This document shows positions 45,201-58,500 of a stretch of 64,000 nt of DNA, piece by piece. The first letter of the stretch is position 1, and the number at the start of each line of letters is the position of its first letter. Under the pieces are notes generated by a model. It did no database searches, was not told the origin of the DNA, and was given only the letters and a program-made list of their open reading frames with translations. The stretch lies in NCBI GenBank assembly GCA_036245805.1, contig BTRK01000004.1, positions 34,953,541-35,017,540 on the forward strand, read 5' to 3'. The DNA is from Pristionchus mayeri. Lineage: Eukaryota; Nematoda; Chromadorea; Rhabditida; Neodiplogasteridae. The position numbers and the translations under genes are program-made.

Positions 45201-47575
45201 GGGATTGTATTGAATATATCTGGAGAGAATCGCGGAAGTTGTTACCGTCTAGATTAGAGTCGTTGGTGAGGTGCCATTCCACTTAGCGACATCCAGAAGA
45301 TTTGTTTTGTAATTAGAAAGAAAACGCGAATCAGATCCAAGCCTGCGGGTACAGATAAACTAAAAGGAGCGTAGGATCTTCTCCTGCTTTTTCTCGACTA
45401 AAAAATCCCCGCTTTCAGTCAACAGCCGAGTTGTCGAAGGAGAACTTCCATCTGATTCGCGTCTTCCAAATATTCGAGTACGACAACCTCCTCGATGACG
45501 TCTTCAACGTCAGCTCGTCGCCCGATAACCAGAAGGTGAGGATGGATGATTACTGTTATTTCGAATTACGACCGAGAGATGCACTGTGCTTAGTTGCTCA
45601 CAGAAGTGATAAGTAAGTACTGAAACACAAATAGTTTTGTTTGCATTTTTACCTTTTTGACATTCGGTCTGGAAAAAAGTGCAGATTACTGAATCCGGTT
45701 GTGGCCTCGTTGAAACATCGATCTTCACTGAACATAAGGGTGTGTCGTGTTTCACGGCGCTTAAAATAATTTTTGGAAATTATTGGGTATGGTTATTTTA
45801 CTATTAGGTTGGTTCATAAGTCTTTTCCTTTTTGAGGTGAACAATACGATTTCACCTAAATTTGTTTCAGTAAAAAAGAATTGCCTGACTCCAAGGCATT
45901 ATGTAAGGGTACGCTCGAACTTCATTATCATACATTAGAATTGGATCATGGCTTTAGAGTTTCCGAAAAAAATTACGTTTGATTCCAAATAAAGTTTCGT
46001 TGATTTTGTCTATTTTGTTTGATCAGCTAGCATTTAGTGGAGAAAAATTGCGATACCACATCTTTTGCATGAATTTAAATCCCATTAGTTTCTTTTTCTA
46101 AAAGTGTGTAGGAACATGTGCTTATTTTGCGACATTCCGAAATACAGGCTTGTAAATTCCGACATAAGACATGCAATGCTGCTCCAACGATCGGAACTCC
46201 TGATCCAAGGGAGGGGGCCAGACGAAAGAGGCATTACCGAACTTTGCCCTTTTAATATATGATATATGAAAGGTAGCTTGTTCGTTTAACCTTAAAATGT
46301 CAAATCATCATTCGATACTGAAAACACATATGCTTCGAAAATGGACATTTCCCTAACCAAATACCCATGATGTAACATTGATTTACGTAGATTTTGAAAG
46401 GACTATTGCTACATGAACCAAGACGAGATTGTAAACTTAATGTGGATGTAACTTCGTGTATGTGTAGAATTGGTGGCCCAATGACTGTTGGTGCGAGCAT
46501 GTTGTGGATTACATCGCTATCGGCATGTTAAGCAGTACTGAATTTTTTTAAGTCACACCAGTTTGATCCCATCCTTCAAGGGAAGTCGTGGTTCAATAGT
46601 GTTTTGAAAACTACGAATACCACGCTATACAATTATGACATGATATTAGTCACATGTCAGATTTCCGTTGAGCTCAAATCGAAACAAAAGTAACTATTTT
46701 CGCACTTCGGAGCATTTGGGTTTGCCTTGTGCTAGCAATACTGGCAATATAAACTTGACCCAATGTGCGCTAAAGAGAGTGTCGATGCACTCACTGAATG
46801 CATCAAACTATGTAAGAATCGGTTGAAAGTAAGGGCTAGTAAATCCAAAAATATTTAATTGTGGAAAAGGGAAAAGACTTATGAACCAACCTGATATATA
46901 ACGCTGCGACATACAATTGTTGATGCCACCTTCATTGATTTTATATGAACGGACTGAAACACAAATGCCAGTGTTTTGACTAAATTGATTGCTAGAGGCT
47001 CTAAGCTTATAGTTTGCTATAATCCCGGCTATTTACGCTTTTCGCAATAGGCATAAACGTTCAATATGGAAATAAGGCTGGTATTATTTTTCAATCTTTA
47101 TTTTAAATGATTGGGGATTTTTTGATAAAGCAGGCTGCTACAAATTGGTTGCTTCGCTTACGTTGAAGGGATAAGAATTCGCTGAAACATAAATGGCATT
47201 GTGTGTGCAACATCTAGCGTGTCGTGTACAGCGATCTTGATGTCTCAATTCCTCTCGTTTTCTCACTAACAATATTGAGTGAGAGAGCGTATAATACGGA
47301 GAAAGTCAGTCTCAATTTCTCTGTTCGGCACTACGCCGGATGAGAAGCATGACGCCATGCCGCCTTTGATATATCAAAGACAGCATTACGTCATAGTCCT
47401 CATCCGACCTAGTGCCGTCATTCTCAGGCTCTCTCTTCAGGTGCCTGAGAACGCCGAGACCGATGCAGACGCAGCCAAGATAATCGAAGAGAAGCGACGG
47501 GCGCTCAACCCTGCCCAAGGACCTCCCAAGGAGGAGACCACCCCCGAAGAACCCGTAGAACCATCCACACCATGA
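30262..47575 (+). CDS. Nuclear hormone receptor, nematode supplementary type
   Basis: About 25 exons join in phase for about 760 residues. First exon 30262-30504 (MMRFGGDALYSSSDWWREQQ, then Gln-rich); last 47441-47575. The DNA-binding domain spans four exons (end of 33853-33984, 34253-34323, 34380-34456, 35759-35824): CSVCEV, P-box CAACSAFFRR, and a second finger C-x9-C-x9-C-x2-C ending CRACRMQKCLNAGM. A long hinge with a KRRK basic patch (36304 on) precedes the ligand-binding domain (about 41173-45535), with PNFTTVPLDDQVLLFKNVS, FCGLVAVLLFD and GLSEEGRAIV. An acidic, Pro-rich tail ends EEPVEPSTP. It should be a nuclear ligand- or constitutively regulated transcription factor related to the HNF4-derived family. 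The exon after 41464 is uncertain, and the exon ending at 44807 appears to use a GC donor. Confidence 0.85.
31067..32012. mobile_element. 946-bp palindromic element in receptor intron 1
   Basis: The ends are TATAATAAAAGCTCTCATCG and its complement. Arms of about 430 bp surround an AT-rich centre at about 31495-31585. The arms contain several GGTTACGGTA/TACCGTAACC motifs. No coding potential. Confidence 0.9.
32387..32513. mobile_element. GGCACTAGG-family MITE with a longer centre
   Basis: Starts GGCACTCGGTCGGATGAGAA and ends CGTCCGACCTAATGCC. Its unrelated 85-bp centre makes it a subfamily or a chimera. Confidence 0.65.
35968..36205. repeat. Inverted pair of tRNA-like sequences in a receptor intron
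   Basis: Plus-strand 35968-36050 has A box TGGCCTAGTGG and B box GGTTCGAATCC; minus-strand 36127-36205 has the same A box and GGTTCGAATCC. Both share TGGTCTAA-GCGCTTGCATT but have long, different variable parts. Acceptor stems pair poorly, so they look like tRNA-derived SINE-type units or pseudo-tRNAs rather than working tRNAs. Confidence 0.6.
37192..37430. mobile_element. MITE with TTAAAGTTACC ends, uninterrupted copy
   Basis: 239 bp from TTAAAGTTACCTGACGAGAA to CGTCCGGTAACTTTAA, the sibling of 2311-2916 in inverse orientation. It lies in a receptor intron about 100 bp before an exon. Confidence 0.8.
38924..39790. mobile_element. 867-bp palindromic element in a receptor intron
   Basis: The ends are GCCTCGGCACCATGTCGTTA and its complement; arms of about 410 bp; centre about 39340-39385. 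The arms carry mirrored short ORFs that differ only slightly. No clear target duplication. Confidence 0.9.
41690..41752. mobile_element. Short GGCACTAGG-family MITE
   Basis: About 60 bp: CTGCACTAGGTCGGATGAGA, a short AT-rich centre, then TTCTCATTCGGCCTACTGC. Lies in a receptor intron. Confidence 0.65.
43305..43979. repeat. Inverted repeat of about 675 bp in a receptor intron
   Basis: The outer arms (TAGCACGGATCTCCTGTAA and TTACAGGAGATCCGTGATA; CTGACCAAAGTGAGGACGG and its complement) and the inner arms (GGTATCAGAAGGTAGCTCTC with complement at about 43840) are matched but diverged. The CCAAAGTGAGG segment also resembles part of the element at 38924-39790. Confidence 0.8.
45804..46894. mobile_element. 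Decayed mariner-like element
   Basis: The ends are AGGTTGGTTCATAAGTCTTT on the left and its complement on the right, with TA duplications outside. AGGTTGG-type ends and a length of about 1.1 kb fit the mariner family (intact members are about 1.3 kb). No transposase frame longer than short fragments remains. It lies in the last receptor intron. Confidence 0.8.
47327..47416. mobile_element. GGCACTAGG-family MITE beside a splice acceptor
   Basis: GGCACTACGCCGGATGAGAA to CTCATCCGACCTAGTGCC, with the TTTGATATATCAAA centre. It ends 24 bp before the final receptor exon at 47441. Confidence 0.85.
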
Positions 47576-49494
47576 GTACGGTAGCAGGAGGAAGACACCG
47601 CCCAGCGACAAATGACTTTTATTATTTCCCATACTCTTTTCTGCCGTTAGCTGTACACATTCCATAATAGACTATGATCCAATTGCAATTTGTGAGTCGT
47701 AGCTGATAGTTAATATTATCGATCGATCTACGGGCTTCTACAGTAATCAGAGCTATACTACAGTATAAATATTTTGTATTTTACATTTTTTCTCAGTTAT
47801 TTTTTTGCTCTTTTGATTGTCCCCATATCCAGGATGCATTGTTTGGAGTGCAGAAGAAGTGTGTTTACTCGTTCGATACATCAGCTTCCCAGCTGCAATA
47901 AACAGTTTCATTCAATTGATTGGTCGAGTGCAGAGAGGACGCAGTCGACTAACTCGGAAGAGAGCTGGTTCGCAACCAGGCAAGTGCTATCTATCTCTAC
48001 CTGCAGAGGGGAGTCACTTATCACCTTTCCATTTCGACGATTTTCTTAGCTCTTGCGTTGCTCCGTTTCAACATCGTAAGTCCGAGCTAGAAAAATATTG
48101 TTGAAATCAAAATTATTTTATTTTTATTGGTGCTCCGAATCACTTCACTGCACTCACGACGTAGATATCAGCCAAGGTTATAATTCCTGTGTAATATTAT
48201 TGAGCAATCACCCAAAGACATGTTGCGAACATCCGTATATTTTATTGCTCTCGTGAAACCTAAATGAACCATGAGGCCGAAGTTGCCTGGGAGACGGCGC
48301 ATTCCTTTTCCGCTCTCCCTTTTCGCTGTTTTCCGCCATCCCCTCAGTGCGCACACACCAGCACACTCTGCTTCTCTAACTCCTCTCTCTCCACCCAATG
48401 CGTTCAACCTCTTTTCTCCGCCACCAAATTATACCCGCACCACTTATTCATAGCGCTCTGAGCTGTCAGTTACTTCCAATTTAGCGCCTTAGTCATACCT
48501 TTTTGGCAATTTTTGCGGTATTTAGGAGAGAGAGCAGGCGAATTTGAGAGAGCAAATGAGAAATGGATGTTTTTGTGCAGGAAAAGAGATGAATCAGGCG
48601 CCGAAAGTGAAGGGAAGAGAGCGCTTTCATGAGATTCTTCTTTACAAAGGAGTGTTGTTCAGTTTTGGAAGAAGTATTGGCGATAAAGAAGATGTTCCCG
48701 CTCAAAAAGTGGTTGCGCGCAGTTTATCATCTCACTGCTAGTGCTATGAATGCGTGAATAGAGGCAGAGAGAGGAGAGAAAGAAGAGTGAGAGGCAGTAG
48801 GTGGATTGGTGCAACGGCGGTTGTTGATATTCAGTGAGGTTCTGCTTGCTCAATCATGCGCATCCAGTTGCGTTATCATAAAGCGAGATACAATGTTGAT
48901 TCTGAATTCATAGGAGGGTTGACGCGACGCGTATTCATTGCATGCTGTGCATTCATGGACAACAATTGAGTAACGAAACGGGCGAGAACGAGTTTTCATG
49001 ATATTTTCCTTCGTGAATCCCCTGCCGATATGCATTATCGTCGTTATTATCGCTCGCGAAAGAGTTTTCCTATGCTATCAGTGTATTTCCCACACTCCCT
49101 GTTAGGCAATACATGCATTAGCGTGAGAAAATGATAACATTGGAGAGAGAAAAGGAGCAGGTGATCCTGAGTCGCATTTACTGTTGATAGTTGAAATCGC
49201 TTCGCGAGTTTTACTTAGTCGGCATGATACAAATTAGACCGCTCTGATCTCTAGGTGAATCGGCGTTGCGATGCGATTTCATATTTTTATGTTCTGCCCC
49301 CAGTTGATTTTTCCTTCTCTGCTGGCTCTAAGATAATCAAGGTCTTACAAGATTTGTTTCTGAGATTATGCCACAATTGACAATATTATTTATCGATTAG
49401 TTTGTAACTCGCTTCACAATTGCCCCGTGTTGCTCAATCCTCCACTTTCGTCTTTCCTCCAACCCTGAACCTTGATCTCACTCCTCCTCTGCAG
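47576..49494. other. Intergenic stretch between receptor and rabenosyn genes
   Basis: The receptor stop is followed at once by GTACGGTAGC. The rest shows no exon chain or RNA gene. Pyrimidine-rich DNA at 48300-48440 and purine-rich DNA at 48750-48800 are the only compositional features. The promoter of the next gene probably lies at its 3' end. Confidence 0.5.
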
Positions 49495-49510
49495 TGGTGC
49501 TCGTCCCTCG

Positions 49511-52500
49511 ATGCTGGACGATGATCTCTCGTCTTCGTCCGTCCGTCAGGGATACCTCTGCCCCTTCTGCTACGACGATCTGGGCGACTTCAATGCACTG
49601 CAGGTGAGTGATTCTTCTTCAATGGTGGGCAGGGGTTGAAACTGAGAAATGAATACCGGTTGAGTTGAGAGTAACATACCATGGGACCTACGCCGGATGA
49701 GAACTATGACGTCATCTCATACGACCTAGTCCCGATACCATGGGTGGGGGTGGTGAACAAATGTATGACCGGGCTGTGTAGGATTCACAAACTCGTGGGG
49801 TCTTAAAATTGGCTGCAATGTTACCCACTATGGTCTTCTTTTGTCTCTAGGGGAAACAAAACGATAGCTCTAGGAAATCCGGTTGAATATCGCAATACCC
49901 AGCCCCACTGTCACAAGAATCAACATACTCTAGCGCGACTCCTAATAATATAACTGTCAAGAGTCGAAGGTTCTTGATATCTCTTCACTGTCATTCTATC
50001 CCATTATCCCCAATCCATCTGACTCATAGTCGCCTCTCGGAACACTCATCAGTAGGCGTGGCCTACCGATTGCTCCGACAATCGGGGATTCAACGGGAGT
50101 TGTAATCGAAGACGAGACACCGTCCCGTCGCCCTTTACCCTCTGATCCCGATCCCCATTCCCGTTATGAAGTGGTGGTATTCTGTGAGTATTATATAATG
50201 ACTATAAAGTATTCTACCGCTATGCGTATCTGTCCTTCTCCCAAACAACCTAAACATTGAGTTAACTTGTGTATTTCCGTTGAGTAATCTTTGATCTCTG
50301 TAGGCCCACGTGGAAGTGAAGCATCCGGAGGGAGGCGCACTCGAGGATTCGATCGACCAGATCAAGAAGGGTACGGTAGCTTGATAGTTATTATTGGAAT
50401 CTGAATGAATTGGAATCTCAAATAATTGGTTATTTTACGAACAGAAGATGTGTAGTTGTTTCTGCTTTCATTCGAGTATCAAGTGCTCTGAGAAAAGCGA
50501 GTCCTTGATTACTGGTTGTATACGGTTAATTATAGCATAAATATCATTCTTTCAGGCATTCTCTCTCACGCTCGCAAGATCAAATCGCAAGCGTCCATCC
50601 TACTCGAGAGCATTCCCAGCACTTCTGGAGGTAATTGTTTTTTTCCCCATTTTATGTCGATGATATTAGTTCATTGCGAATCTGTCGATATTTATAGAAA
50701 TATTGAAACGCGACTTCGTGAGCTGGAGGTGTAACAAAAATGAACATTGGAATGTTACTGTATATCGATCTGAATATGGATCCATGGTAACTCAACATCA
50801 CCACTTGCAGTTCCGGATGGTCGTTCTACCTCCTCACTGCCCCTTCCCTCATCGGGAACTAGTGAGAAGAGGAGTCCTCCGCAGCCAGAGAGGAGGGTAC
50901 AGCTAGCACCTAAACCGGTGGGCAGACTAGGTGAGTTCGTGTTTCAATTGATAAGGATATATTATAAATGAAAATACTTCGCTAGTGATCAAAATACGAT
51001 ATTTTAATTGTTACCACTCGTAGTCGGACGGCTATTACTAATGATGATCCAGCTCAACAGATGAATTAATTGTGAAACCCCGATGTGCCACTATCTAAAA
51101 AGTTGTAAAATTTTAGAAAATCAATTAGCGTATTCGTTAGAGCTTTCATAGTGCAATTTGTGTGATGTAGGCATCACTTTTTTTTCTTGGCTACTGAACT
51201 TACTCTCCTACCATACTCGTCAAATCGATATTCTTACCGTACTTTCCTTCCCTGCAGGAGTCCGTCGCTCGCTGATCGATATGTTCCGGGACGATCGAGA
51301 CGCGCACGTGCACGATTCGGCAGTGAGGACGAACATGCTCATCATACGGTAAGGGGATTACGGTAGATCGAATTTGGGTGAATACCGTAGTATAGGTTAC
51401 GGAAGGTTGGAGAGGATACAGTCCTCCTATGAGGTAAGAGAGGCTGATTTTTATTTTTCTATAGACTGCTCTTGTTGATTCCATTACCCCGCTTTAAATT
51501 GGTCTTGTTACAATGGAAGTATGAAACTTATTTTTAGACTCGATAGACTCATCAACGAGTGCCCGGCCGATCCGAGCAGCAGGAAAGGTACTTGATTTGC
51601 TCCTTCTATTCCATAACATTCGATTCCAGAGACATGCGAAAAATGAAAACATATTTAATGCCAAAATTTTGGTGTTATTCTCTTATTGGTTTCAAACATG
51701 GACATGAAGTAAAATCAATCTTCTATTAGTGAGTTTTGCTTCCCAAAATTTGAGGCGTAATACTTGACTACACACCTGCAGTAGAGAGAAAGTAAATCGA
51801 TGAAACTTAGTGTCACCAAGTGATCCAGCGAAAATATCGATAATTGTGTGCAGCCTTCGAGCGCTCGATCGTCCCATGGACTGCCGATTCCTCCGTCTCC
51901 GTCTGTGCTTCCTGCGCCGGGAAGTTCTCCCTGACGAGGTGAGTAAGCATTCATTATTATAGTCAGTACAAAGTTGGAAACTATTGCTTCAGTTTCGAAC
52001 CATTGCAAAATATACAATTAGTGAAGCCAGTTTACCAAATCGGTTTTCTTTTTTTTACTTTTTGGAAAAGATCTGTACATCGGATCATCAAGCTCCTACA
52101 ACACACTATCTGAGATAATCGGAATAGACTTGGCACTGGCCGAAAATTCGAATTCCTGCTAACTTCACCAGTAGGTCGGCCTCCACGAGGGAAACCGACG
52201 AGCATCGGCAGAATGTCGATCCGCATCCGCGCGGGCGGGGCGCGGAATTTGAAAAATTAACTACGGTAGCTTCGAAATTTTAAAAGCGACTCCTATGACT
52301 GCGGCGGTAGGGGCGCTGCATCCCTTGACAAATTCTAAGACTTTTTTACTCCGCAGAGTTTTTCGATCAGATTCCATCTAACGCCTGAAATCGATAATTC
52401 CACTTTTAGTTCGTACATGAAAGCAGTTCCCCAGAAATTTTTCAAGAACTCCCCTAAATATTATTGGTGATCTAGCTTCTGCTTGACTCGATACATTCTC

Positions 52501-55500
52501 CCGTAGAACAGCGCGATTCAACAAGACGCGTAAGTTGGTCAACATGAATTTTGAATGAATTATGGTGTAATTTTTAGGTTACGGTATGCGAGTGCGAAGT
52601 TAGGGCGACATTTCCCAACAGGTGTTAAATGGTCTGAAAATCAATTTGAAGCTATCCTACACCAATTGGGAAAAGTCGTCCAACTTTGTGCACTCACCTA
52701 CAGTAACCCAAAAATTACACCATAATTCATTTTGACCAACTTACGCGCCTAGTTGAATCGCGCTGTTCTACGGGAGTAGGTGTCGATTCAAGCAGAAGCT
52801 AGATCACCAATAATATTTAGGGGAGTTCTTGAAAAATTTCTGGGGAACTGCTTTCATGTACGAAACAAAAGTGGAATTATCGATTTCCGGCCTTAGATGG
52901 AATCTGATCGAAAAACTCTCCGAAGTAAAAAAGTCTTAGAATTTGTCAAGGAATGCAGCGCCCCTACCCCCGCAGTGATTGGAGTCGATATAAAAATTTC
53001 GAAGCTACCGTAGTTAATTTGTCGATATCCGCGCCCGCGATCGCGCGGATGCGGATCGCAAATCTGGCGATGCTCGTCGATTTCCCTCGTGGAGGCCGAC
53101 CAATTGGCGACGTCAGTAGGAATTATAATTATCGGCCAGTGCCAAGTCGCTGAAGAAATATGTTGATCCTCTCAGATAGTCTGTTCTACGTTGGATATTT
53201 TACACCAAATATGAAGCAACAATTACACAGGCTTGATTTGCATTTTCGTTTAGTAGTGCTCAAAACGCTCACAACATGATTGAAGTAAGAATGCAATGAG
53301 GGTTAAAACGAGGATGTGAAACACAATAACTCGCGGACATCTCGTCGACTCGACCCTCTTTGCCTAACGTTGATCTCTGAATCCTAATCTTCTTTCAGGC
53401 GTCGTCACCACTGTCGCCTCTGCGGCGTCATCATGTGCTCGACGTGCTCCCGATTCCTCTCCTATCTATCCGCCCGTCAGTTTACGATTTACTGACACTT
53501 TTGTTTATAAGTGGTTTTTATAGTAAAAGATAAAGAATTTATCGATTCCAAAATTTCTGTTAAAATTAGTAATATCTCTGAAACACTAATAGTCTGCGAA
53601 ATATTCTTAATAACCATTGTTCGATCCTTTCACAATCAGCTATTCCTCCACTAGTCTCTCCCTTACAGGCAAGCTGACGAATCCAGCGCTGGCAGCTCAG
53701 ATGCTGGCCGCTCTCTCAGCAGCCAACAGAGAGGAATCGACGCCACTCGCCAGTCTCGAACCTGTCCCGCTGATGCCAGGTATGCTGTAGGTGGTGGAGT
53801 AATGGTCAGGGAGGGACTGGAGAATTGTGTTAGGCATACCGCAGAAATGTGAGGGTGATGCATTGGATAGGACTTGTTTGCTTCGGTGTGTGACTGAGTA
53901 TCGAACCTCTTCCTGAGCAAGTTCTTAACACAATTCTGAAACATAAATAGTGCCGGTTAAATGGGTACATATTTCTATTTTTTTTGTTCCCACCGGCATT
54001 GGAGAAGCAATGTTGGCTTTGCATGCCACCATTATATGAGAGACTTTTTCACTCAGTGAACATATTTGTGAAGACCCTTGGCATTAGGCCAAAAATCGAT
54101 TTCCTCCAAAATGTGCCCACATGCAGTACTCGGTGAGTGTTGCACATCGGTGGCATATTTAGTGATCTAGGTCAAGCTCTGAGAAATTCACCGAACTTTC
54201 TCTGAAGGATTACGGTATTCATTTTTTCTCTTTAGCTCTCGATTGGAACGGCGCATATCTAGAAAGACGCGCCGTAGCCTGCTCATGATCTGACCCAAGT
54301 TTCATCTCAAACGGATTCAAATTCATCGCCGGTAAAAAAATTTGAATTTAAAATTTAGCTCTTAAGAGGATAGGGCATTAACCGTTTTTATTTCAAATTT
54401 GAATTGGGAAAGTTGGTACCTATTTAGTGAAAAATTATAAAAAAAATTAAAATACCATCTTGCGAGAAATTTGCAAAAATGTGGTGATACAGTACCCAAA
54501 GTGCCCGAATCGAACCTGAGGGAAAATGTTTTAGAGGCATCCTACACGCAGTACTCGATGAGGCTAATCTATCATCATCAACAGAATTTCGATTCCCATC
54601 CGCGCGCGCCAGAGCGCTGATGTTAAATTTTTCGAGAGATTACGGTAGTTTGTTTAACATCAGCGCGCTGGCGCGCGCGGACAGAAATCGAAATTCTGTT
54701 GATGATGATAGATTAGCCTCATCGAGTACTGCGTGTAGGATGCCTCTAAAACATTTTCCCTCAGGTTCGATTCGGGCACTTTGAGTACTGTATCACCACA
54801 TTTTTGCAAATTTTTCGCAAGATGGTATTTTAATTTTTTTATAATTTTTCAGTAAATAGGTACCAACTTGCCCAATTCAAATTTGAAATAAAAACGGTTA
54901 ATGCCCTATCCTCTGAAGAGCTAAGTTTTAAATTCAAAATTTGATTTTTTTACCGGCGATGAATTTGAATCCGTTTGAGATGAAACTTGGGTCAGATAAC
55001 GAGCAGGCTACGGCGCGTCTTTCTAGATATGCGCCGTTCCAATCGAGAGCTAAAGAGAAATAAATTAATACCGTAATCCTTCAGAGAAAGTTCGGTGAAT
55101 TTCTCAGCGCTTGACCTAGATCACTAAATATGCCGCCACTGTGCTACACTCACCGAGTACACATGTTGTGGGCACATTTTGGAGGAATTCGATTTTTGAC
55201 CTAATGCCAAGCATATGTTCACTGACTGAAAAAGTCTCTCATATATTCTTCCATGAAACATAAACCGTGCATGTCAAATGGGTGCTTATTGTATTTTTAA
55301 TAGCTTACAATTCGCAGTGTTGTCATGGGAAAAAGATCATTCTTAGTTATATCCTGAAACATAAACCGTGAAGGTCAAATGGGTAAATGGTTTTTTTTCA
55401 ACCTGCATCGGAGAAGCATTATCGTCCTGAGCAAGAGATCACTGTTAATCCAATCCTGAAACATAAACTGTACAGGCCAAATGGGTACATATTTTTTATT

Positions 55501-58500
55501 ATTTTTTTCCGCGTGCAGTGGAAATGGCAATGCCATCCTGACCAAGCGACCTTTCTTAATTGAATCCTGAAACATAAATCGTGCAGGACAATTGGCACAT
55601 ATTTGTAATTTTTGTTTTCACCGGTAGCGGAGATAGCAATGTCGTACTGAACAATCGGCCATTCTTAATCAAATACTGAAACATACATCATGCAGGTCAA
55701 ATGGGCTCATATTTTTATTTTTTGTTTTTACCGGCTTCCGAGTACGAAATGTCTTCCTGAGCAAGCGACCATTCTTAATTCATTCCTGAAACCTAAACCA
55801 TGCAGGTCAAACTGGCGCGAAGGCAGCTGCGGAAGCGATGATGGGACTGGCTAAGAAGAGCAGTGGACAACTGATGAATCTGCTCAAGAGTGCCAAGGAG
55901 GTCAGAGAGGGATACGGTAGTTTGACATGAGGATTACGGTCGATGTCAAATCATACGTTTCTAAGGTATTGATAATTGAAAAATGATTGAATTTGGTTTA
56001 TCGGAGAGGCAGCAGTGGTCTTGCTGAAATTAAGGAGTTTCGGATCGTCTGTGACCTACCACATACAGTACTATTCGTTGCAGACAATCGATCGTACGGG
56101 TGATGAGAGTCCGGATGGCAGTGTGCACAGTCTGCAGAGCCAGGTATACTGTAGGTGCAAAATTGCGCAATGTTCAAATTATCGAAATTTTCGATTCGAA
56201 AATTACCGCCTTTATGGTCATGAATATGGCTAAATTATTTGTTCATTGTGTTAAGTTTTGTTTCAATAACGAAAGGAAGCCGAATCGTTGCTTAGTTTAT
56301 TGTGGTGCTAAAGTTAAAACTCTGAAACGTGCCATCAGCCGCTCATATTTAACATAATTATTGATTGAGCAATGCCTCTCACTCCCTCAACCTGATATTT
56401 GATCTCTCTCAGGACGCTGCTGAGCATCTTCGTGTGTGTCCCTCGTGCATCGGATTTCTGTCCAGGAGAGAGGTGAGCGTATCCTCTTTTCGAAATATTT
56501 GGTTTCTCACGGCCGCCTCTTTGCCGTCTCGCAATGTAGTTGTAAGAACAATAGTATTGTGGAAGCGATTGTAGTCGGGGCTGGTATCCAATTATCAAAT
56601 ATTATTTTGCTTTAACAAAAGTACTATGTTTTGGACAGGTAGCTCATAAAAAGAAGCTGTTTTCATTCTCAGGCCCAGATGGAGGGTTGTTCTCCGCCCT
56701 CGTTCGTCTCCCTCTACGATCAACTGCGAGTTTTGCTCACTGAAGTCACCAATCTCTTCCCCAGCTACGCGAGAACAGCAGAGTCACTGAGGTGAGGAGT
56801 GAAGGAGTAATTATTCCATACCGGCATGCTATCTTGAAAAAAAGTGAGTTCTGATGCAACGTTGTATCAGTCAGGGTTGCACACTTTAGATAAAATTATT
56901 TTAACATTCTATCCTCCAAATATTCGAGGCACGGATTTCCACTGAGATAGATAGATGCTGTGAAACAGAAATGTAACTTTTGAAGAAAAAAATATAAATT
57001 CAATTTTTCTTCAGAAACGGCGAGACTCTCTACACGCTCAAAGACGCTGAGAATCTGCAGCGGAAACTGATGATGAAGCAGAAGGAAATCGATATGTTGA
57101 GGTACGGTAGAAAGTGGGGTTACGGTAGGCACAGAATTTTTAGGAATGATAATCTAAGGCGCGATTCAACGCCATCTCACATTTCACAACGCCATCTCGA
57201 GCTTACGAAACATGAATCATACGAGTGAATGGCACGGGAGTCCTGATTCCAAATCATTAATCTATTGATATAAATGCCGTTTGCAGCAAGAAAATCGCGG
57301 ACGATTTCGACGAGAATACGGTGGGAAAACAGGATGCGATGCTGAGGAAGAGAATCAGAGGATCAGCACTCATCGAGTTGCAGGTGGGGAATTGCATTGT
57401 TTTTTTACGATCTATCCGCGAACGATTGGCAACGGAATCAAGTACACTATAAAGAGGGATATTTTTAATATTTTAAAAATATTTTTGAGTAGTGCATATG
57501 TTGTGATCAGATGAGATGCTGGGAATTGAATGTGCTTTAAGACAGGGATCCTCGGCTATTCTTGTCATGCAGTGGTGGGCACGGTCCGGCCCAAATTTGA
57601 GGGCATTAGATTATCTCATAGGGGCATTTGATTAGGACCAAAGGCATTAGATTTTTAGAACGACCGTTCCATATCCTACTTTGAGCCACAATTCTGGAAG
57701 ATTTGAACAACTTCTAAAATTTCGAAAATTTCGCCCCATCCACGGGCATTAGATTTTCTGCTGGGGGCATTTGATTAGGATCAAAGGCATTAGATTTTCT
57801 GCTGGGGGCATTTGATTAGGATCAAAGGCATTAGATTTTTAGAATCACTGTTTGCCAGGCTACTTTGAGCCAAAGTACTCGAGGAACTGAACAACTTCGT
57901 AAAAATTGTGGGTCATTGTCTGCCCACGTATGTTGTCATGGCTTCATCGAACAGCGTGTTATCTTCGTATAGCCAGTGAGAGACAAGATGGATGCTCATC
58001 GTAGTTTATTGGCGGTTTTAGTTTTTTTTTCTGTAAGAGATCTACGGACCATTGCTCCCGGAATCGAGTAGGCGAGAAAGGATCTGGTAGCATGAACTTG
58101 ATAGGTGAAGAGTGAGAATATTTTTAAATGCTGCAGTAGTCACGAGTTGCAGACGGGAGTGGAATGGGAATTTATTCTGCCTTATCTAATCGGACTATCG
58201 ATACGGAAATCGAGTAGGCGTTAAAGAGGGATGTTATAGCATGAAATTGAGAGGTGAAAGTGAGAATATTTTTGATTGGAACAGTTGTTGCGGTCGTACT
58301 CCTAGATTGGGCACTCAACGTGAATACAGTGTGAATCACAAATTGTACTGGTTGAATTGTAAATCCCAGAAGGGAATTTACGATCCTTTTTCCGATGTGA
58401 TTTTTTATATTTGCAGCCAGTGGTCTCTCTACCTCCTCTTCCGAAGGAAGAAGAGTACGAGAAGCTGAAGGAGCGAAGGAAAGTGAGCTGAATTATTTTA

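Noticed and set aside
47832..47901. Alternative last receptor exon (DALFGVQKKCVYS...)
   Set aside because: It is in phase after an acceptor-like CCAG but lacks conservation evidence; the 47441 exon is more convincing.
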